Below the pieces are notes generated by a model. The model worked only from the letters and a program-made list of their open reading frames with translations, ran no database searches and was not told the origin of the DNA. From NCBI GenBank assembly GCA_050084985.1, contig JBITNC010000001.1:163432001-163496000 (forward strand): a DNA stretch of 64,000 bases, read 5' to 3'. Source of the stretch: Nageia nagi. Taxonomy: Eukaryota > Pinophyta. The position numbers and the translations under genes were made by a program. Positions 35,230-47,930 of this stretch are shown here, piece after piece (the stretch's first letter is position 1; each line of letters starts with the position of its first letter).

Positions 35230-36120
35230 ATTATGATTGTTAAATCTAAAGTGATGCTTTACCCTATAATCATCTTTAATAACCAATCCTTAAAGGTGAT
35301 TTTCTCTTACAAGTACATAGGTATTGATATTAATCACAACCTAAATTGGCATCTAAGTGTTGAAAAAAGAATCTTTGTTGGATGGAAAACCCTTTATATT
35401 AAGGAAACTAATTGTAATAATGTGAAACTATGGAATTAGGATAAAAAATAACTTTTTTCTCCTACCTCATAATTCTAGTAATCTTATTTAGTTATAAAGT
35501 TTAGGGTGAAGTATTTCTTGATAACATGGAATGAAATTGAGTAAATTAAAAAATAATTCATTGGATATAATTTCAAAAATTAAAAATAACATTGAAGCTA
35601 GTCTACTCCCTATTGAAAGTGAATCTCTAATATGATGTATATTATCTAGTATTATAAACTAATAAATGTAGATCATTATAAGTTTCCTTGAATAACCCAA
35701 CAATCTTTCCTAACCCATAAATATATTAGAAAAGGTTGACTAAAATACTATGATAAGTGCCTTGATTCTAAGGGCATACATAATTATGATATAATCCTTT
35801 CAAATAGCGATAAATTAAAATTATAAATTTCATATAAAGTAATTGAAAGTTTTTGGAGCAATAATAATATCAAAAATAAAAGAAAACTAGTCTATTATAA
35901 AAAATATCATCAACCCAAAACTTGAACATCCATCCTACCCATATAAGATTATTAGTTTCAAAAAGAATCTTGTGATTGCAAAATTAAGAAGTAATTCATA
36001 TGAACTTGATAATGAAATAGGTAGATGAATGATACCTAGAACACCATGAATATGAGATTCATTTTCTCCTTATCTATCTATTTTACAAAAAATATTAGAT
36101 AAACCTAGAATAATATTTGT
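35230..36120 (+). pseudogene. LINE ORF2 C-terminal part (non-L1-like plant LINE)
   Basis: Open frame 35233-35439 contains IFSYKYIGIDINHNLNW, the post-catalytic 'Y-L-G-x-x-I' part of a LINE RT, then VEKRIFVGWKTLY. Further frames show weak continuity, and near 35975-36080 IAKLRSNSYELDNEIGR followed by PRTP appears. That segment is typical before the C-terminal Cys/His motif of such elements, but the cysteines are not visible. Several stops. The RT catalytic FADD part is missing on the left. Confidence 0.6.
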
Positions 36121-36736
36121 AATTACAACATGATCAATGAATTTTTAAAATAAGATAATCAAAATAAGCTTGACAATTTTATTATGCATCTTAATTTTGG
36201 TAGAAACAATCATGTAAATCTATAAATAATATATAATTATGTTTTGATAAAATTTGATAAATCCTACAAACAATTAGTTTTAAAGGATACTAAATGACAT
36301 CATATACATACATACATTTAACATATAGTAAAAGTCAATAGTTAATGTCCTTTAAACCTATTGGTGTGTAGGACCTATCAAGAGTTTTAATATATCCCCA
36401 ATGTAGGAAGTGGAAATAGAAATTGAGATGTCAACATGGGTTCCATCATATCTTAGTTGTCTCTCAAATGCCCTAGAAAGAGGTGATAAGCTATTGTTTG
36501 GAGGTTTTAACAAACATCATCATATTATTCTTTATCTTAATATAGGTTTTTGTTTTAATGATTTAATTTCATCTGGTCGATGTGAGTGATTGTGGTCAAT
36601 TTTCCTTAGGAGTATTATTATTTTTATTGGAATATCTATGTATTTATGCATTATTACAATATTTTTCTTTATATGAGAAATAATTATCCAAATATTTAAT
36701 TGATATATATTTACTTCTGGACAAACTTTGATAGGT

Positions 36737-36772
<36 letters not shown>

Positions 36773-36780
36773 ACTTATGT
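36121..36780. other. Spacer with (TA)n microsatellite at 36739-36769
   Basis: No coding recognised. About 31 bp of TA at 36739-36769. Confidence 0.5.
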
Positions 36781-37130
36781 GTAGAAGAAGATGAGGCAAG
36801 GGAAAATCTTATTAATGAGTGTAGGTTTACACAAAAAATTTGGAACCAAGCCAAAGAAGAGCTTCAATTTAGCTAGGTGGAACCTACTTCAATTCTTAAA
36901 ATTATTATTCAATGAAATTTAATGTCAAAGAATTAAAAAGGAGGAGCTATGTGGAATTCCACACTACCTCACATATATTAGCAAATATGGAAGGAGAGAA
37001 ATTGTAGGGTATTTGATAATAGGAAGAATGAAGCACAACATGTAAATAGTATTATTAATTTATAACTAATAAATAACCTCAAATTCTACACAGAAGGAAT
37101 TAAGGAGGAGGATATTTTGAAAAATTTTCA
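36781..37130 (+). pseudogene. L1-type LINE zf-RVT end
   Basis: INECRFTQKIWNQAKEEL followed, after a gap, by LWNSTLPHIYWQIWKERNC-like sequence and FDNRKNEAQ. These match the end of plant L1 ORF2 (zinc-binding RVT region, W-x-x-W-x-x-R-N motif). It is a different subfamily from 35230-36120, so two LINE fragments lie side by side. Confidence 0.6.
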
Positions 37131-38610
37131 ATCAAATTAAAATAGTGATAATGATGGAAATATTTCAAATGGAAAAAAGGAAAATACTTATATCTTTCCA
37201 TCAAATAAAGATCAAGAGGGAATATATCACAATTGCCACATTATCAAATTAATCATCATGAAAAAGTGGTAGGATTTGAGTGGTACAAATAATATTATGG
37301 GTATAATGAAATATATGAAATTTGAGAAGAATGAAATCTCATAATAAGAGTTGAATCAATTTTGATGTAAGAAGGTAATCAAATCTAACACTTAATAACT
37401 ATACCTCACACATTTCAATTTACACAAAGGATTGACTATATGCAAAGTCTAAATTTTTCAAAGGGGATTATAACGAACTATCAAGAGAAAGAAAAAACAT
37501 GGGAGGGGGGATTTGATTTTCATATATCTCGTTAATACCCAAAATGACAAGAAACATCAGGATGTATAGAATATGTTATGCCAAGGGAAATGGAATAATT
37601 AATGGAGGCTTTTAGAGGTTTTGACCTTGAATTATCTATTGTAATTGGTATAACATAGAATGAAGATTCATGTATAGTTCATGGAAATGACATAGAAGAG
37701 ATCATAGCCAAAATAATCTTCATGCGAAATGAAGGAAAAAAAAATAATGAATACAAAACTCAACAAGTTAGAAGAGGTCCATAAATTCAAGGGATATGAT
37801 ACTCAAATTGTATAATGAAAAATTGGATATTATAAAAGTAATCTTTCAAGATCTTGGGATGGAGTAACAAACCAGATTATGAAATATATCAATTTAAATG
37901 GAAGACATATGGAGTGTTTTATTTTCAATTCAATCTATTAAATCATTTCAAATACAAGGAAGAGCTAGTAATTTTCCTTTCTTTATTTTGATGGGTCAAA
38001 ATTACTCCTACACCAAAGTGTGATACAATTGGTATAAGATTTGACTCTAGCTAGGCACCCTAGAGTTAACCCTAACACTAATGTTAGAATAGATAAGGAG
38101 GAAGAGAATATTCCTATATTATAGATAATTGAAAATAAGGATATGGAATATAAGAATAAAGCATAGTCTTTAAATAGTACTAATTAAGAGGGAAAAAGGC
38201 GATAATGCAACCTCTAATTTGAAGATAATCCCATTACTTGCAACTCAATAGAAGAGAAAGAGGATAAGTTTCAAAAAAGTGAAGGATAAAATAAATATGA
38301 ACAAAAAAATATTCCTTGACAATGAAAAGAAAGGAAGGGAACATAATAATGTATCCCTACCCAAACTACAAGATATGAGAAGCTTCATAGGATTGAAGAT
38401 AAAAAGAATGGAGAAGAACATAACATAATTTATATTATTGACCTGGATGATGACTCACAAGAAGAACAAATAAGAAAGGAATAATGAAGCAAAATGGAGT
38501 TAAAACTAGATAAGAAAGAAACAAAATGTTGTAAATATGCCATAATATTCAAAACAACACAACATGATATTGGTGGAAGTTGGTCAATGTCAAGAATAGT
38601 TGAGTGCCCT
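37131..38610 (+). other. Unassigned, weakly coding-like stretch left of element C
   Basis: A plus-strand frame at about 37440-37790 is fairly open and polar (MEAFRGFDLELSIVIGITWN), which might be a LINE ORF1 or a host relic. I cannot assign it. The last five bases, GCCCT at 38606-38610, would be the left target duplication of element C. Confidence 0.35.
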
Positions 38611-39164
38611 TAGAGCCACCCAAATATGATTTCTATTTAATATAAAATTATTTTTTAGGTAACAAAAGAATATATTTAAAAAATGGTGTAAATGTCAATA
38701 AAGGCATCATAAATAATGTAATTGGTATCAATACCAAGAAAATCACCATAAGCTATGTAATTCATGTAGGTCTTAAAAAGCACAAGTATCAAGGATGTTA
38801 AACTACAAAATAAGAATGCAAGCAAAGAATTCCCTATCAAATGAGATTAGATATAATCCTCAAAGCATCTTTGATAGGTCAACTAAGTATTTGTTATCTT
38901 CTCTTTGTCTTGACATAATATTATTTAAGTTTATCTGAATCTACCTTGAGATGAAGGACATACATAAAGTAGGAGGACTACAACTACAGTATCCATGTCA
39001 TATGTCCTCTACCTTTGAATCTCTAGATAATGATGATGACTTATTTAAAGGAAGATAACATTAAATACAGGATGAAGATATTTGATCTACTCAAAAAGGT
39101 TATTCATAAATCTATTCAATTATCTTCACAATATTGTAATTGATATTTAGTAGTTCAATAATGG
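38611..39164 (+). repeat. C 5' LTR, left part (rest at 53148-53185)
   Basis: Begins TAGAGCCACC (TGTAGCCACC in the 3' copy). 38611-38885 matches 62711-62981. It is interrupted at 39164 by element B with the AATGG duplication and resumes at 53148, ending CTACA at 53185. Total about 592 bp. Confidence 0.8.
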
Positions 39165-40548
39165 TTTTATAAACAAAATAATAATTTATTAGGACTATTT
39201 AATATATTAATTATAACTGATAATGGTAGAATTTAGGAAATATTATAGTATTAAAATCAATTTCACATGAACCTTCCCCATAATATAGGACCACCAATCC
39301 AACCTTCACAAAGCACCATCACCCAAAATGGAGCATCGATGCTCGAATCCTCTCTTAGAAACCTTTAGAGCTTTGGTCATTGATAAGGAATCCTCTTTAA
39401 GTTAGGATTATTATGTATGATTAGATGAAATATCACAAGAATGCAGTATTCATAGTTTGACAAAATCCAGATATGATAGGTGGTATTAAGAAACACCAAT
39501 CAATAGGACCAAGTATGTTATCACCTATCAAGAATTCCATATAATGTCATAATTTCTCATGCACAACCCTTTTTTAGATGCCTAAAAATGATTTATTATT
39601 TATTTAATAAATCATATTCAGACTTCTTAAATGATTAAATGGCAATAATACATAAATCAAGATAAATTTGATATTACAATGCAATACCATGTGCTAGTAC
39701 CAATGAAATATCATTTAACATGGTTTATATTTTAAGTTATATTGAATATAACAAAGATTATTATTATTACTAGAAGTCAGCCTCACTCCTTCCTATGTCC
39801 TTTGCATAATATAAATACGATAGGAATAGGTTGGCTCCCACATATCAAACTCTTTTGATATGACAAAGAACTCTGAAAGGTGGTTATCAATTGTAACAGT
39901 GTGTCTAGATGCCACCTATCATTTAGAATTTGTTATGCTTTGAGATCTAAACTTCTCTCTTTTACACACTACATGATTCATCAAGATCCACACCATCAAC
40001 AACCTATTTCTCTCATGCCATTAGCAGTTTATGTTGTCTAGATCGAGAGGTTCAAACTTTGATGGTCAGCTCATTGCTCTATTCTTGCAAAGATTTATTG
40101 TGATCACATCTTGAATTTGATCCCAATCCTTTGAAGACACATTGATATCTACTCTTGAGGATTGTACACACATACTCACTCTATATCAAGTTTATGTGTT
40201 TCATGTATATTCGTTGTGATTTGATATAGAGAATATCATTGTATAATCATTATACATTCATATACCAATTATTTATTTGTGTGTATTAATAATTACACAT
40301 TTTGAGGTCAACACCTTCCACCTTTATAGATAGTAGTTCTAGTACCAAGTCTCCTTATTATGCTTATGGTACATAAGTGCTAAGACTCCTTCTAAGACTT
40401 ATCTTCGAGCTGACCTATTATTATAAAGCATAAATATAGTTAAGTGTGCATAATAAAAAGAGCATTAAATCACTTAAATAAATAAATCATTTCAAATGCC
40501 TAAGACATGTATTTTAATTAAATTAAAATTCATTTCTAGGTGTTAATA
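39165..40548 (-). repeat. B 3' LTR, interrupted by a solo LTR
   Basis: 39165-39572 and 40314-40548 together match 52371-53142. In plus orientation it begins TTTTATAAAC (TGTTATAACC in the other copy) and ends GTTAATA. Confidence 0.8.
39573..40313 (+). mobile_element. Solo LTR of the A family
   Basis: 741 bp matching the A1 LTRs from TTTAGATGCC to GTCAACA, with no interior sequence. Flanks CCTTT (39568-39572) and CCTTC (40314-40318) form a 5-bp duplication with one change. The uninterrupted site is visible near 52910 in the other B LTR. It probably formed by LTR-LTR recombination. Confidence 0.8.
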
Positions 40549-40840
40549 GATCCCCACTTTAAATATGGTTTGATATTTTTAGAACAAAAAAATCAAAGCA
40601 TAATTCAAAGTATAATAAGATCAAGTAAGAGAATACTCCTTGAATTATATCTTCGCAATGAAATCTTTGGATGCCCCAAATTTCACCAATATTATGCCCC
40701 CTCTTTGTCTTGGTTGCAACATGATGACCCTCTCATCATAGGAGCAATCCAAGATAAAATAAACAACTTAAAACAACAAATATTTTCCACATGTAACATC
40801 TCATATCATATATGTATCATAAAAGAACAAGAAATCAAAC

Positions 40841-41042
40841 ATAGCATTTCATAAATCTCATTACCTTTTGAAAGATCTTTGCATACATTTATTAACAAAG
40901 ATATCCTACAATATAGCATTTCACAAATATCATTATATTTTTAAAGATTTTGGTATAGCTTTAAAAAAGATATCTTAAAACATAGCATTTTACAAATCTC
41001 ATTAGCTTTTGAAAGATTTTGCATACCTTTAACAAGGAAATC

Positions 41043-41045
<3 letters not shown>
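40841..41045. repeat. Three-unit tandem repeat, 66-73 bp
   Basis: Units begin ATAGCATTTCATAAATCTCA or a close variant and end in AAGATATCCTA-like sequence. Confidence 0.75.
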
Positions 41046-41134
<89 letters not shown>

Positions 41135-41149
41135 TATATATATATATAA
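41046..41149. repeat. (TA)n microsatellite, ~104 bp
   Basis: Almost pure TA with one TTAA interruption near 41131. The apparent open frame through it is an artefact. Confidence 0.95.
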
Positions 41150-41397
41150 TAAATCAAACCTATCATTATTGTCTTACCCATCAATATTATATCAAGAGAG
41201 TACCTCACCCTAAGGGATGAGGGATTTCCATTTACCATTATAAGTAATATTGATGAATTTCTAAAAAAAATTGAGTAAGATTAGAGGTTTTATAAAATGT
41301 AGATCATCAATAAAGAAACACTTTATGGGTGATGGATCCTCTCATCACTACTCTCATCAAGTGATAACATTACTAATGAGTCTATGAAATTGAACTG

Positions 41398-41735
41398 AAC
41401 TTGTTGTACAATCCCAATTGCATGTATTAAGAAAGAACAATTCAATATCTCACAAAAGTTGAATCTTGATGTACACTTCCCAATTGCATGTATTGATCAA
41501 GATCCACCTCTTTCAAGCATCTCATAAATTGAACTTGGTGTACACCGCCCAATCACATGCATTAATCAAGAACCATTTCTAAGAAATAATCATCTCTCAA
41601 AAGCTTAACTTGATGTGCACTGCCCAATTGCATTCATTGATCAAGAATAACTTTTAAATATCATAATCTCATACAAAATCTAACCTTGGCATACACATCC
41701 CAATTGCATGCATTGGCCAAGATCAACTTTTGAAT
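41398..41735. repeat. Five-unit 67-77-bp tandem repeat
   Basis: The core CCCAATTGCATG recurs at about 41412, 41479, 41548, 41622 and 41699 with variants, each preceded by a CTTGATGTACAC-like segment. Confidence 0.75.
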
Positions 41736-42937
41736 ATTAATTATATTATAAAGAAACATGATAATATCATCTCAAAGCACAAGCCAATGTTAACATATTA
41801 TCTCAATTAAGAGGAATTACCAATTATCAAGTATCATAAGAAACTAAATTCACATTTGCATATTTATCAATCATTTAATCATAAAAGGAAGAATAAGGAA
41901 CAAGTAAACATTACCTACACTTACCTATTTGATGACAATAAGGATGAACATAAGATATCATTATAAGGAATTTGATTGAAAATCAAGGGATTTCAACTTT
42001 TTACAAATGGAGAGATGTTTCTCAACTCACACATACTAGAGTAGCGTTGCCTAAAATATGACAAAGAAATATGTATACAAGTTTTTCTAGCAAATGTTGA
42101 TAACTAAATAACAACATCAATTTTATGAAACACTATAGGACTTGAGATACCTCTCATCAAGCCCCTATATTGCACATTTATAAAATCATTATAATATCTC
42201 AAAGAAAAAACTAATATCAATATCAAATAGGTTTCCCTAATTAAGAGGAATTACCTTTAGCACATCATAACTTAAAGCATAATATCATTGCATTATCAAA
42301 TCTCAAAGCATCTAAGAGTCATCCAATCTTAAAGTATCATCATAAGATATAATCATAATATTATTAAGGATAGAACATCATTAAGCATCATAAAGATCAA
42401 AATATATATATTTAACCTTTTTGGCTTGACTTATTTTGATTCCCCAAGAACAAAGTACTTTCTAGAGTAATTGAATTGAATTCACCAAACAATAACAAAA
42501 ATCTAAAAACCAAATTTCATCATATGTTGAGTGATGCCTCTTGAAAATATTAACAAATATTGACCAAAAATTAAACATTATACCTTTTTGATATAAAAAA
42601 ATTGAAATATGAAATGTATGTCTAATATCGAGTGTTGGGGCCTAGAGTTTTCCATAAACTTTTCTCAAAAACTTGCCCTTTAGCTTAAGAAAATTATTAC
42701 ATTCTGAAATCTTATTGCAAATATAAATTTCTAAATGAATTCTAAAATGAAATCACATATTTGAGACTAGATTTGATCAACTCAAATTACTATTCAATAA
42801 TTCCCCAATCTCAATTGAAAACTACTAAAACTGACCATCGAACTACCTCTAGCCTACTTATAAGGTAATATGTAAATATATCATATTCATTCATATTAAA
42901 AAGAATCAAAATCATGTCATAATAAATTTAGCATATC

Positions 42938-43564
42938 TATATATGCCTAAAAATGAATTATTATTATTTAAATAATTCATTTTATAGCATTAAGGAGATT
43001 TATTGTAAAAAGTGGTTAAATAATATCCAAGGCAATGTAATCAATGTAATGGACCATTGTACAATGTAAGAAGGGGTAAAATATCTAAAAGAATCCTTAA
43101 TGATGTAATAATCATCCTAAGAATATAAGAAGACAACGATGTTGCTATATAAAGACATCAAAGGCAACACAAAAGGTATCATGTAAGGGCATCAAAGATC
43201 CTAGAGAGACTCTAACGAATGTCATATCACTCTATCCTACCAACAACGATATTTTGTAACACCACTTCTGCATAGATCTACAAAATCCTTTGCTCTGCTC
43301 TTGCACACTTTTATTTTGTTCATAATATTTCTTATTCCATGTAGCCAGGGACATAATATTTATGACTCGTTGATTGCTTATGTATGGATTAATGCATGTT
43401 CGTATTTGATGAATGGATTGCTTTATATGATGTTTATGTGATTATGATGAAGGTACATTAATTATCATTTTTCATTATTTCCACATTTTTGATATATGCT
43501 TTAATCAAATATTGTAGATAAATAGTACGTCAATTTAGCACTTATGCATTATTTGAGGTCTACA
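42938..43564 (+). repeat. D 5' LTR (family distinct from A)
   Basis: Begins TATATATGCCTAAAAATGA and ends GAGGTCTACA, directly followed by TTT and a primer-binding site at 43568 (TGGTGAACTCGTC). The body does not match the 3' LTR at 48619. A TATATAAAG promoter-like site lies near 43156. Confidence 0.75.
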
Positions 43565-43879
43565 TTTTGGTGAACTCGTCTGTTCGATTTATCTTTCCCT
43601 TTTGATGAGATATCACAAGAATTATGTGAAGGATCTATGTTGTCAGTGATGTTTAAAACTATTTTTAGATCATTCACAGTGTGAAAATGGACCCGAATAC
43701 CTTCTTGCAAGTAATATAGACCCTAAATATGTAAGTAGAGGGATTAAAGAAATAATTTGATTTGATTACTAGCTCAGGTAGTTCTTCAGTTAAATCTGGT
43801 CCTTCCCTCCAAGGCCACAAATGTTGTACCATAATAGCAAAATATAGATGAATATGATGGTGTCTTCACCTCACCCTTA
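43565..43879 (+). other. D leader and primer-binding site
   Basis: TGGTGAACTCGTC at 43568-43580. The rest is a short non-coding leader with a possible ATG near 43688. Confidence 0.6.
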
Positions 43880-44940
43880 TCTAAGGATATGCATAATTTT
43901 CCCCTACCACTTGAGCATAAGGCCCCCAAATTTGAGATGTTTAGTGGCAAACAAGATCCAAAATAACTTCTTGTAAGATTTTAGGAGGAGTGCTTATTGA
44001 AATTAGGGTTGGAGGAGAAGTTGATGGTGAAATTCTTCCTAAGGAATCTAAAAGGTAATGCTAGTCAATGGTTCCATAATTTTCCTAGTGGATCAATTGA
44101 TTCTTTCAAGTCATTGGTTAAGGTCTTCATGATCCAATATAAGTATAATATCAAAGAACAAAGCACAAAGCACTATTATATAATTAGGCACATTAAGGCA
44201 AGGGGGCGGTGAAATCATTGAAAAGTACATTCCATGATTCAAAAAGGTATGGCAATCAATTTGAAGCAAATTAGATGAGAATGAGATTTGTGCTATTTTT
44301 AGAGATTCTATTGTACCTATTCTTAATTTGCATGCTCCTAGCAATAAAAGTGTTGGTTTTGGAGTATTGGTTCAAGAATTATTGGAAAAAAAAAGGTATT
44401 TCTTGCATTGGATAAACTCAAATATGCACCTAATCCTTTCAATAAAGACACTAGAAAAATACATGCTAAGAAAGAAGAGAAAAATATGTGTATGGTTGAT
44501 AGATAGGTTTCTCATCCAAAACTACAAAGATCGGCCACTACAAAAGATTTCACATGTACATTCCCAATTCATCCAAGGCTTATTATGAGGGATCTCATGA
44601 AAAAAGGATTATTACATCCTTTAGAAAGATCTACATAAGATGATAACATTTCCATGGGAAGATATGAGGCTTATTACACATACCACCAAAGAAAGGGACA
44701 TGTAACAATTTTTTGTAAGACTTTGGAGGTAGCTATATTGGATCTTATTGCTCAAGGAAAATATCAAATTGATGAAACTACTTCAAATTCAATCCATATA
44801 GTTAATATAGTTTTAGTTCATAAAGAAGTTTGTATTGGGTTAAGAAGAGGATATCCAAGAAATGCTCCAAATCCAATCACCACTGAACAAGTAAGTATCC
44901 CACCTAATCCTAAAGCATATAGTATTATTGAGTAATTAAA
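43880..44940 (+). pseudogene. D gag (Tat-type)
   Basis: APKFEMFSGKQDP at about 43925-43965 is the gag start motif. LRNLKGNASQWFHNF followed by S-x-x-S-F-K-S-L (44030-44130) is the retrotransposon gag core. 44654-44770 gives YYTYHQRKGHVTIFC followed by a L-x-x-x-I-L-D-L-I-x-x-G motif, a degraded zinc-knuckle region where only one Cys and one His of the usual set remain. Element C has the same order. Stops and frameshifts are scattered. Confidence 0.75.
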
Positions 44941-44959
44941 CAATACACACACAAATATT

Positions 44960-45640
44960 AGCTTGTATAATCTCATCTCTACATATGAAACACATAGAGA
45001 GATCCTATATGCTTTGTTTAAAAAGGAAACTACTCCTACAAATATGTCTGATGCCATGTTTTTTGAAAAACTAAAAGCTATTAAAGGATGTGATGTTAGC
45101 TCCTTCTATAAGTCTAAAAAACTCGACAAGGAGTTACTTGATGAGTGTCTAGCTTTGTATATTACTCCTAGTATTGATGGATGGGAAATTAAGAGAACCA
45201 TGGTGGATGATAGATCAACTATTAATGTATGTTCTCATCGATTTTTTACCCAATTGTAAGAAAAGTGTGTAGAAATCCTTCCATTATAGGAAGCCACATT
45301 TAGGATTAAAGAATATCATAGTTCCTCAAAGAAACTACTTGGAATAGCTACAATTATGATCACTACAAGAGTAAGGATAGTTCCAGTCAAGTTTCATGTT
45401 ATTGACTCAAAATTATCATACAATTTATTATTGGGGAGACCTTGGTTTCATGACATGCATGCAGTTCCTTCTACTTTACATGGTAGATTAAAGTTTGAAT
45501 TTAAAGGTGAAATACACACAATGATGGGGGATACAGTGTGTAATGTAGAAAATTTCAATGATATGGCAATGGTGGCACCAAGATATTATATTGAACCCTT
45601 AAAATAGGTCAAACTAGGGGCAAGCTCAAAAAATCAAGTT
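44960..45640 (+). pseudogene. D protease (Tat-type retropepsin)
   Basis: WEIKRTMVDDRSTINVCSH (about 45182-45236) aligns with the Tat-type active site V-D-x-G-S-x-I-N-V. The glycine after D-D is changed to Arg, so activity is unlikely. Then LSYNLLLGRPWFHDM and VPSTLHGRLKFEF (45405-45505) follow, the characteristic L-L-G-R-P-W and H-x-x-x-K-F blocks of this lineage. Confidence 0.75.
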
Positions 45641-46519
45641 CAGATCATAGAAATTGGAATGACAACATACAAAATTGAGAACATGGACCTATTTGCATCC
45701 CTAAAATACTTGGTATGATCCAAAAATTTCTCTATAGAGGGATTCTAATGATGTGTAATCCTTCTAGAGGGTCACTAGTAGCATGAAATCAATGGTGAGG
45801 GAGACATTTCTTACTCTATCACATCTATTCCATCCACCTCATACAATCTAATGGAAGTATAATTACCTTCTAAAATGGGTAATACCTTTCCCTCTTTTTT
45901 TATTCAAAAATACATGGTTCAAAATTGCAAGTACAAAGGGGGAGATTTAGGTAGAAATGAATAAGGAATGGCTAATTTTCCTGATAAATCTAAAGCTCAA
46001 ATGACCAAAAATGGATTGGTTAGTGATGGAAGTGCAAAATAGAAATGGGGACCAATAAAATTTATCAAAGACCACAACTTGATTGAGTTATTTGATGACA
46101 CTGATAAAGATTTATGGATTGATAAAACTTTACCATTGGAATTTGATTGCTTCAATATTGATAATGATATCCTAGAGTACTCAGGGGCACATTCAGAGTT
46201 ACCCAAGTATAATGACAAACAAATGATAAGCTATATCCTTAATGAATATGCTTATTTTATCCAAGAGATAAATTTTAATGAGGTGTTTCAGGTCCAACCT
46301 ATAGATGATGATGATCATGACATACAGGATATAAAGGAGCTACATTCTCTTTTATTAAAAAAAGATGAGCTTATGTTTCCTATTGAGGAATTGATAAATG
46401 TCAATATTGGGATAACAGATGAACAAATATTGGTACAAATTGGTGCAACCCTTCCACTTCAACAACAAGAAAGGTACAAAAATAAGTTTATTGAACAACA
46501 TAAAAAAAATTCTTGGTCT
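45641..46519 (+). pseudogene. D protease-RT linker with G-patch-like piece
   Basis: Around 45910-45970, KYMVQNCKYKGGDLGRN resembles the G-patch-like M-x-x-M-G-Y-x-x-G-x-G-L-G-x-N motif present between protease and RT in Tat elements. 46079-46540 is an open acidic linker (153 residues) without a named domain. Confidence 0.5.
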
Positions 46520-47510
46520 TATGTGATATTCTTGGTTTAGATCCTTCATTTGTTATGCATAATTTGCCATTGAAAAAGGATGTTAAACCAATTAAGCAAA
46601 AGCCACAAAAAATGCATCCTTAACAAGCTTTGTTAGTCAAGAAAGAAATTGAGAAATATTTGAATGTTGGATTCATTAGACCCATTGATTATTCTATTTG
46701 GTTGGCTAACATAGTTCCTATTACAAATCCCATTAGGAAGATAAGGGTGTGTACTGATTTTAGAGATATCAATAATGCACATCCTAAAGATGACTTTCCC
46801 TTACCCAATATTGATATGATTATGGATAGTATAGTTGGTCATGATACATTATCTTTCATGGATGGATTTTTTGGTTATAACCAAATATTGATTAATCATG
46901 TTGACCAACATAAGACTACTTTTACTACCCCATGGGGAAATTTTTGTTGGAAGGTTATGCCTTTTGGATTAAAGAATGCAGGTGCTACATATCAAAGAGC
47001 CATGGTGATAATGTTTCATGAGTAAATACATAAATAAGTGGAGGTATATGTTGATGACATATTGGTGAAATCAAAGCAAGGTTAAGATCACTTAGAGCTA
47101 TTGGATGAGGTCTTCAATACTTTGAAAAGACACAAACTAAGACTCAAACCTCAAAAGTGTGCTTTTGGTGTTACTTCTGGTAAATTGCTTGAGTTCATGG
47201 TTTCAAATAGAGGAATAGAAGTGAACCCAAAAAAACTCAAAGCTATAACAAGTATGCCTCCCCCTAATAATTTGAAATAGTTAAGGAGTCTTAAAGGTAA
47301 TATTAATTCACTTAGGAGGTTTATCTTACAACTTGGGGATAAATGTAGGCCATTTACATACTTACTAAAAAAGGATGTCAAATTTGTATGGGATGATAAA
47401 TGTGAAAAAGCTTTTGAGGACATAAAATAGTATTTGCCCAATCCACCTATCTTGGTTCCCATGGATTTCTCCAAGCCTACCTATTTGTATATCTCAGATA
47501 CATTATATGC
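46520..47510 (+). pseudogene. D reverse transcriptase
   Basis: The 46630-47025 frame gives the classic order: EIEKYLNVGFIRP, ANIVPI, VCTDFRDINNAHPKDDFPLP, SFMDGFFGYNQI, TFTTPWGNFCWKVMPFGLKN and AGATYQRAM. The YVDD catalytic motif follows at about 47047-47058 (VYVDDILVKSK) and then GIEVNPKKLKAI. Several TAA/TAG stops interrupt it, some at sites where related proteins have Gln. This is the best preserved RT in the window. Confidence 0.85.
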
Positions 47511-47930
47511 ATTTGGGGCAATGCTTTGGCAAAAAGATTAGGAAAATAAAGAAAGAGCCATTTACTACCTTAGTAATATATTGGTGTATTATGAAACTAG
47601 GTACACACCAATGGAAAAACTATGCTATAGTATTATGTTTGCTACTAAGAAATTGAGGCATTATTTGTTATATTGTACTACATTTTTTATGAGCCATATT
47701 AATCCAATAAAATATCTTGTGGAAAAATAGCATTTATCAAGAAGAGTTGCAAAATGGATAATTTTGTCATAGGATTTTGATATTTATGTGGTGAAACAGA
47801 AGTCTATTAAGGGATAGGCAATCATAGATTTGATATCTGAATTCTCTCAAAATGATGAAGTAGTCATCCATGAAGACTTTCCATATGAATTAGTGAATGA
47901 TCCAATCTATAAATGGCATGCAAAACTATT
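47511..47930 (+). pseudogene. D RNase H
   Basis: YYLSNILVYYETRYTPMEK followed by M-F-A-T-K-K-L-R-H-Y (47560-47660) and the connection SRRVAKWIILS then IKG-A-I-I-D (47740-47830) match the Tat RNase H and the start of the linker to the second RNase H. That second domain is not present; the tail begins at about 47931. Confidence 0.75.

Larger units (their letters stand above)
40549..42937 (-). other. B 3' interior with several tandem repeats
   Basis: No coding recognised. Holds a three-unit 66-73-bp repeat (40841-41045, TAGCATTTCA...ATCTCATTA core), a (TA)n tract (41046-41149) and a five-unit 67-77-bp repeat (about 41398-41735, core CCCAATTGCATGTATT preceded by TGATGTACAC). Confidence 0.7.

Noticed and set aside
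41019-41213. 64-residue open frame through the (TA)n tract
   Set aside because: It encodes a Tyr-Ile repeat from the microsatellite; not a gene.
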